Under the pieces are notes generated by a model. That model saw only the letters and a program-made list of their open reading frames with translations. It ran no database searches and was not told the DNA's origin. A stretch of DNA of 22,052 nt from CAZVEE01 sp964625525 (GTDB taxonomy: Bacteria; Pseudomonadota; Alphaproteobacteria; JAJFIK01), in NCBI GenBank assembly GCA_964625525.1, contig CAZVEE010000054.1, positions 1 to 22,052 on the forward strand, read 5' to 3'. Shown in pieces: positions 21,063 to 22,052 of this stretch (the first letter of the stretch is position 1; the number at the start of each line of letters is the position of its first letter). The position numbers and the translations under genes were made by a program.

Positions 21063-22052
21063 TCAAGCCTCCTTTGCGGCCGGCTGAGGCTCCCCCAGGA
21101 CCGACGCGCTAATGCTGGTCGGCCGGGGACGCGGCGTTTCGATCAAGCCGACCAGCGGCATGAGCGGGAAGAAATAAGCGAAGTAGAGGAGCGTCAGCAG
21201 GGTGCACAGCTCGGTGACTGTGAACTTGGTGGCCGTCTCGGTTTCGATGGTGAACGGCGCGCCGCGCAACTCATCGATCGCCGCTTGACGCTCTTCTTCC
21301 GTCTCGAACGGCAGCCGCGCTTCGCCATCTCCTTCGCCCACCACCACATAGGATTGGTCAGCACCGAAGGTGAAGATCACACGGTCTGCGGACTGCGCCC
21401 CGGCCCAGCCAAGTGCCAGACACACGAGAATAAACATGAAGAACAGCGGCCGCATGATTGGACGGTAGCGCAGCGAGCGCACCGGCGACGTGTCGAGCCA
21501 GGGAATGATCACCAGAACCCCGATGGCGCCGAACATGGCGATCACACCACCAAGCTTATCCGGCACGGCGCGCAAGATCGCGTAGAACGGGAGCAGATAC
21601 CACTCGGGCACAATTTCCGCCGGCGTCACCAGCGGGTTCGCGGGAATGTAGTTGTCCGTGTGCCCCAAGATGTTGGGCTGGAAGAACACGAAATAGGCGA
21701 ACAGCATAATGAACAGCACCAGCGCGAATGCATCTTTCACCGTGTAGTACGGGTGGAAGGGCACCGTATCCTGACTGTCTTTCACACTGATCCCGGTCGG
21801 GTTGTTGTTGCCCGGCACGTGCAGCGCCCAAATGTGCAGCACCACCACCCCGAAGATCACGAAGGGGATCAGATAGTGGAGGCTGAAGAAACGGGGCAGG
21901 GTCGGATTATCAACCGAGTAGCCACCCCATAACCACTGCACCAACGATTCGCCCACAAAGGGAATCGCGCTGAACAGGTTGGTGATCACGGTGGCGCCCC
22001 AGAAGCTCATCTGCCCCCAGGGCAGCACATAGCCCATAAAGGCCGCGGCCAT
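21063..22052 (-). CDS. petB: Cytochrome b of the bc1 complex (N-terminal part missing)
   Basis: Central membrane subunit of the bc1 complex carrying both haems b and the Qo/Qi sites. The gene runs off the right edge; the ATG at 22052 is an internal Met in front of FMGYVLPWGQMSFWG, so about the first 100+ residues (helices A, B and part of C) are outside. Visible: haem-ligand histidines in HYLIPFVIFGVVVLH, ALHVPGNNNPTG, the Qo-site PEWYLLPFYAILRAVPDKLGG, and closing helices ending FFPLMPLVGLIETP. Between the last two helices there is an unusually long hydrophilic stretch (visible residues about 222-278) compared with Rhodobacter cytochrome b. It is followed by petC. Confidence 0.97.
   Translation of the reverse strand: MAAAFMGYVLPWGQMSFWGATVITNLFSAIPFVGESLVQWLWGGYSVDNPTLPRFFSLHYLIPFVIFGVVVLHIWALHVPGNNNPTGISVKDSQDTVPFHPYYTVKDAFALVLFIMLFAYFVFFQPNILGHTDNYIPANPLVTPAEIVPEWYLLPFYAILRAVPDKLGGVIAMFGAIGVLVIIPWLDTSPVRSLRYRPIMRPLFFMFILVCLALGWAGAQSADRVIFTFGADQSYVVVGEGDGEARLPFETEEERQAAIDELRGAPFTIETETATKFTVTELCTLLTLLYFAYFFPLMPLVGLIETPRPRPTSISASVLGEPQPAAKEA

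Noticed and set aside
21033..21932. 299-codon plus-strand open frame
   Set aside because: Antisense to cytochrome b; His/Arg/Glu-rich translation with no protein character.

Overview
The window reads as ordinary high-GC chromosome of an alphaproteobacterium. The case rests on gene order and families: petB-petC on one strand, ubiK divergent from lgt, lgt-MidA/NDUFAF7-like-pgeF, rplY-pth-ychF, ybjN-proC, a phasin, and an EnvZ/OmpR-like pair. I cannot place it at order or family level from sequence alone. I see no phage, transposon, CRISPR array, tRNA or rRNA. Both ends cut genes: a response regulator at the left (5' end missing) and cytochrome b at the right (N-terminal part missing).

Layout. 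1-2998 (+): two-component pair followed by a MipA/OmpV outer-membrane protein. 3008-4252 (-): small membrane protein, CsaA-like tRNA-binding protein, phasin. 4456-6552 (-): TetR/COQ9-like protein, ProC and a YbjN protein, then ubiK (6856-7176, -) after a 303-bp gap. 7446-11424 (+): a tight operon of lgt, a MidA/NDUFAF7-like methyltransferase, pgeF and an uncharacterised lipoprotein. Its leader carries three tandem 18-bp repeats. 11638-12570 (+): prs, converging on a DUF2237 gene. 13024-13743: two 5'-truncated genes joined head to head, a SAM methyltransferase (-) and an Rrf2-type regulator (+). 13845-16892 (+): rplY, pth, ychF and a dienelactone hydrolase-like gene. 16896-20110 (-): mtnP-apt-mtnA-class II aldolase. 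20240-22052 (-): petC and petB, closed by a clear intrinsic terminator.

How the genes fit together. The most coherent system is the four-gene cluster at 16896-20110. MtnP would split 5'-methylthioadenosine (MTA) or 5'-deoxyadenosine into adenine plus a sugar-1-phosphate. Apt recaptures the adenine using PRPP, which Prs elsewhere in the window makes. MtnA isomerises the sugar phosphate. The FucA-like aldolase would cleave the product to dihydroxyacetone phosphate (DHAP) plus a small aldehyde. This is the gene content of the DHAP shunt, not of the classical methionine salvage pathway. The petBC genes (respiratory bc1 complex) and ubiK (ubiquinone assembly factor) serve respiration. Lgt and the lipoprotein two genes downstream are enzyme and predicted substrate.

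Points most worth a second look: the double truncation at about 13478-13486, which one deletion between divergent genes would explain; the DHAP-shunt cluster with a built-in apt; an enlarged periplasmic loop in cytochrome b; an insertion in Lgt plus the repeat array ahead of it; and an internally duplicated lipoprotein of unknown function.
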